A stretch of DNA of 64,000 nucleotides, from contig DASUSS010000077.1 in assembly GCA_036374995.1 (NCBI GenBank), forward strand, positions 1 through 64,000, written 5' to 3'. A program made the translations under genes and the position numbers. This stretch comes from SH-MAG3 sp036374995 (lineage in GTDB: Bacteria; Gemmatimonadota; Gemmatimonadetes; Longimicrobiales; RSA9). Positions 61,475 to 64,000 of the stretch are shown piece by piece. The number at the start of each line of letters is the position of its first letter. The first letter of the stretch is position 1. The notes below the pieces were generated by a model. That model saw nothing but the letters and a program-made list of their open reading frames with translations. It did not search any database and had not been told where the DNA came from.

Positions 61475-64000
61475 CGACGCTGCGGCGGCCCGGCCGGCTC
61501 GTCGCCGCCGTCGTCATCGGCCTGCTGCTGGTGGCGGTTTTCGGCAGGTCGGCGGCGGTGTTCTACACGGACGTGCTCTGGTACCAGGCGCTCGGGTACA
61601 GCGGCGTCTTCTGGACGCGTACGCTGACGATCGTCGCGGTCCGCCTGGTCACCGGCGCGTTCGGTGCAGCGCTCATCCTGGTGAATGTCTGGTACGTGCT
61701 GCGCCAGCTCGGGCCCGTGCATCTGCGCCGGCGGTACGGCAACATCGAGATCGCGGAGCAGGTGCCGCGGGCCTACCTCGTCTCCGGAGCCCTCGCCGTT
61801 GCCGTGCTGGCCGGCTGGTGGCTCTCGAGCCTGCAGTTCGGCGGCAACGCAGCAGTGGCGCTGCTCGCCTGGCTCCGCGCGGACTCGTGGGGCGCTGCCG
61901 ATCCGCTGTTCGGACACGACCTCTCGTTCTACGTCTTCGCACTGCCGGTCTATTTCAGGCTGCTCGACTTCCTGCTCATCGTGCTGATCTGGTCGCTGCT
62001 GCTCGTCGGCATCGGCTACGCGCTCGTCGGCGCGGTGCGGCTCCGGAACACGCGCGTCGAGATCGACGATCGGCCGCGCGTCCATTTCGCGATGCTGGTC
62101 GCCGGCATGTTCATCGTGTTCGGCGCGCGCTACCTGCTCGGCCGGTACGAGCTGCTGCTGGAGGGCAACGGCTTCGGGGGCGTCATCGGTTATACGGATG
62201 TGCATGCGCGCCTGCCGGCACGGCTGCTGGTCGGGGTCCTCGCGTTCGTCACGGCCGGCGCGCTCTTCCACGGCGCGCTCCGTCGCACCTGGGCCCCGCC
62301 CGCCGTCGCCCTCGCCGTGCTGCTCCTCGCCGGGCTCGGCATGGGCGCCGTGTATCCGGAGTTCATGCAGAAGATCCAGGTGGAGCCGAACCAGCTCGCG
62401 CGCGAGGCAGAGTACATCCGCTGGAACATCGATTTCACGCGCCGTGCCTACGGCCTCGCCGAGATGCAGCGGCGCAGCTTTCCGTTCCGGCGCGCGAGTC
62501 CGGAGGCCTGGGCGGCGCAGATGCCCGCGCTCAACGAGCTCCCGCTCTGGGACCTGCCGCAGCTCCAGACGGTGTTCACGGAGATCCAGGGCCGCCGCGA
62601 CTACTACCGCTTCCCGGACCTCGACTACGACCGGTATGAATCGGCAACGGGAGCGCGCGAGGTCGCGATCGGTGTGCGCGAGTTCAGGGCGGAGGGCGTG
62701 CCGGAGAACTCACGGACGTGGCAGACGCTGCACCTCAATCCGGCCTTCACGCGCGGCATTGGCGCCGTGGTGGTTCCGACGGCCGAGAAGCTGGACAACA
62801 ATCCGGTATACTGGCTGAGCGATGTGCAGCCGGTTCAACGCCACCCGGCCGCGCCGCTGTCGCTCGAGCTCGACGAGCCGAGCGTCTTCTTCGGCGAGAC
62901 GATGTCCGATTACGTCATCGTCGGGCATCAGGGGCGCTTCACCTCGATCGTGGACGACACCGTGGGCGCGCGCCTGCCCGTGCCGCATGTCGGGACCGGC
63001 GTGCCGCTGTCCTCGTTCCTCAGGGTGGTCGCGTTCGCGCTCCGTTTCGGCGAGCAGAACCTGCTGTTCGCCCGCGAGCTCGGCGACACCAGCCGGCTGC
63101 TGTTCCGCCGCCCCGTCGTCGAGCGCGCGGCCGCACTCGCGCCGTTCCTGTTCTGGGATACCGACGCGCTGCCGGTCGTCGCGAATGGCCGGATCGTGTG
63201 GATGCTCGACGGCTACACCGCCTCCTCGAACTTTCCGCTCGCGCGCGCCGACACGCTCGAGCAGACCGTACTGCGCTATCTGCGCGCGGGCGTGAAGGCC
63301 ACGGTCGACGCCGTGAGCGGGGAAGTACGCATGTACGCGATCGGCGCGGGCGATCCCATCCTGCGCACGTACCAGCGCATCTTTCCGGGCCTGATCCGCA
63401 GTCAGGACGAGATGCCGCCGATTCTGCGCCGCCACCTCCGCTATCCGACACTGCTGTTCCGCGTCCAGGTCGATGTGCTGGAGGAGTATCACCTCGAGCG
63501 TCCCGAAACGTTCTTCGCCGGACAGGACGTGTGGCAGCTGCCCGGCGACCTCTCGACGCAGCCGGTACCGCGGCGCGGCCACGCATTCATGATGGCGCGC
63601 CTGCCCGCCGAGTCACAGCCGGAACTGCTGCTGGTCAGTCCGTTCATCGCACGCGAACGGCAGAACCTGACCGGCATGCTCATCGCCCGCAGCGACTCCG
63701 TGCATTACGGCGAGCTCGTCCTGCTCGAGATGCCGCGTGACGACCAGATCCGCGGGCCGTCGCAGATCACGTCCATCATCGAAGCCGATCCGTTCATCTC
63801 ACAGCAGCTCTCGCTGTGGGAGCAAGCCGGCCGGGTGGTACAGCGCGGCTATCTGCGCATGGTACCTACGGACAGCTCCATCCTCTACATCCAGCCGCTC
63901 TTCCTGTCCGCGCAGGACCGCGGCATCCCGCAGCTCCAGCGCGTCATCGTCACCGATGGCACAGCCGTGGCCATGGCCACCGATCTGTCCGCTGCCATCG
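61444..64000 (+). CDS. UPF0182 (COG1615) large membrane protein, C-terminus cut by window edge
   Basis: The frame stays open from 61444 to the window edge, about 852 codons. Up to about residue 310 there are several transmembrane segments (VAAVVIGLLLVAVFG, VFYTDVLWYQALGYSGVFWTR, LSFYVFALPVYFRLLDFLLIVLIW), followed by a long soluble domain with EPNQLAREAEYIRWNIDFTRRAYGL, NPVYWLSD and SSNFPLARA, the pattern of the UPF0182 family of unknown function. GTG 61444 would overlap the phosphohexomutase gene by 31 bp; it is the only suitable start upstream of the first helix, but the start is not certain. Confidence 0.85.
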   Translation, partial: MAERTGRRRLTTLRRPGRLVAAVVIGLLLVAVFGRSAAVFYTDVLWYQALGYSGVFWTRTLTIVAVRLVTGAFGAALILVNVWYVLRQLGPVHLRRRYGNIEIAEQVPRAYLVSGALAVAVLAGWWLSSLQFGGNAAVALLAWLRADSWGAADPLFGHDLSFYVFALPVYFRLLDFLLIVLIWSLLLVGIGYALVGAVRLRNTRVEIDDRPRVHFAMLVAGMFIVFGARYLLGRYELLLEGNGFGGVIGYTDVHARLPARLLVGVLAFVTAGALFHGALRRTWAPPAVALAVLLLAGLGMGAVYPEFMQKIQVEPNQLAREAEYIRWNIDFTRRAYGLAEMQRRSFPFRRASPEAWAAQMPALNELPLWDLPQLQTVFTEIQGRRDYYRFPDLDYDRYESATGAREVAIGVREFRAEGVPENSRTWQTLHLNPAFTRGIGAVVVPTAEKLDNNPVYWLSDVQPVQRHPAAPLSLELDEPSVFFGETMSDYVIVGHQGRFTSIVDDTVGARLPVPHVGTGVPLSSFLRVVAFALRFGEQNLLFARELGDTSRLLFRRPVVERAAALAPFLFWDTDALPVVANGRIVWMLDGYTASSNFPLARADTLEQTVLRYLRAGVKATVDAVSGEVRMYAIGAGDPILRTYQRIFPGLIRSQDEMPPILRRHLRYPTLLFRVQVDVLEEYHLERPETFFAGQDVWQLPGDLSTQPVPRRGHAFMMARLPAESQPELLLVSPFIARERQNLTGMLIARSDSVHYGELVLLEMPRDDQIRGPSQITSIIEADPFISQQLSLWEQAGRVVQRGYLRMVPTDSSILYIQPLFLSAQDRGIPQLQRVIVTDGTAVAMATDLSAAI

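Overview
The window is a 64 kb stretch of a GC-rich bacterial chromosome, almost entirely housekeeping genes, packed into long co-directional operons with ATGA, GTGA or TGATG start/stop overlaps. Outer-membrane-type proteins (a TonB-plug barrel protein and secreted lipoproteins), a Bacteroidota-like three-gene succinate dehydrogenase and the overall gene style suggest a diderm bacterium, most likely Gemmatimonadota. That placement is inference from gene content, not a database match. No rRNA, tRNA, CRISPR array, prophage or insertion sequence was found. No gene-free stretch exceeds 300 bp; the longest (about 8042-8301, 24528-24775 and 44919-45162) hold promoters and RNA structures.

Layout. 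1-3027 (minus): operon of a small membrane protein, a winged-helix regulator, uppS and a DUF4173 membrane protein cut by the window edge. 3108-5550: tyrosine-branch operon (DAHP synthase, chorismate mutase, prephenate dehydrogenase) behind what looks like a tyrosine-codon attenuator. 5709-8041: secreted transglutaminase-like protein, a lipoprotein and a convergent DUF4142 lipoprotein. 8302-12855: citrate synthase, leucyl aminopeptidase, TonB-plug outer-membrane protein. 12926-18129: yicC, gmk, rpoZ, coaBC, family-4 uracil-DNA glycosylase, dnaB. 18151-18632: a GxxExxY gene between inverted repeats. 18677-23480: radA, ispD, tsaC, protein-tyrosine phosphatase, aroE, comF. 23505-28443: lower glycolysis (gap, pgk, tpiA) with a zinc-ribbon protein and a hydrolase inserted, then secG. 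28524-33191: a small minus-strand gene, then a 2-oxoacid dehydrogenase operon (E1 alpha, E1 beta, E2) and lipB. 33234-36426: RNase HI-like gene, carA, sppA, HU. 36468-38091: ECF sigma, anti-sigma and Spy-like protein. 38123-39856: moaD, moaE, moaA. 39972-44343: mdh-sdhCAB. 44364-44918: dcd. 45163-60015: complete 14-gene nuoA-N operon. 60101-64000: phosphohexomutase and a UPF0182 membrane protein cut by the edge.

Together the genes describe an aerobic respirer: glycolysis feeds the 2-oxoacid dehydrogenase, acetyl-CoA enters the TCA cycle through citrate synthase, and malate and succinate dehydrogenases and complex I pass electrons to quinone. A recurring promoter pattern (TTGNC-like -35, 17 bp spacer, TANNNT -10) is visible before about a dozen transcription units, and at least two of these seem to produce leaderless mRNAs. 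The most interesting element is the tyrosine attenuator at 3108-3287, which has all the parts of a ribosome-mediated switch: a leader peptide with three tandem Tyr codons, mutually exclusive hairpins and an intrinsic terminator.
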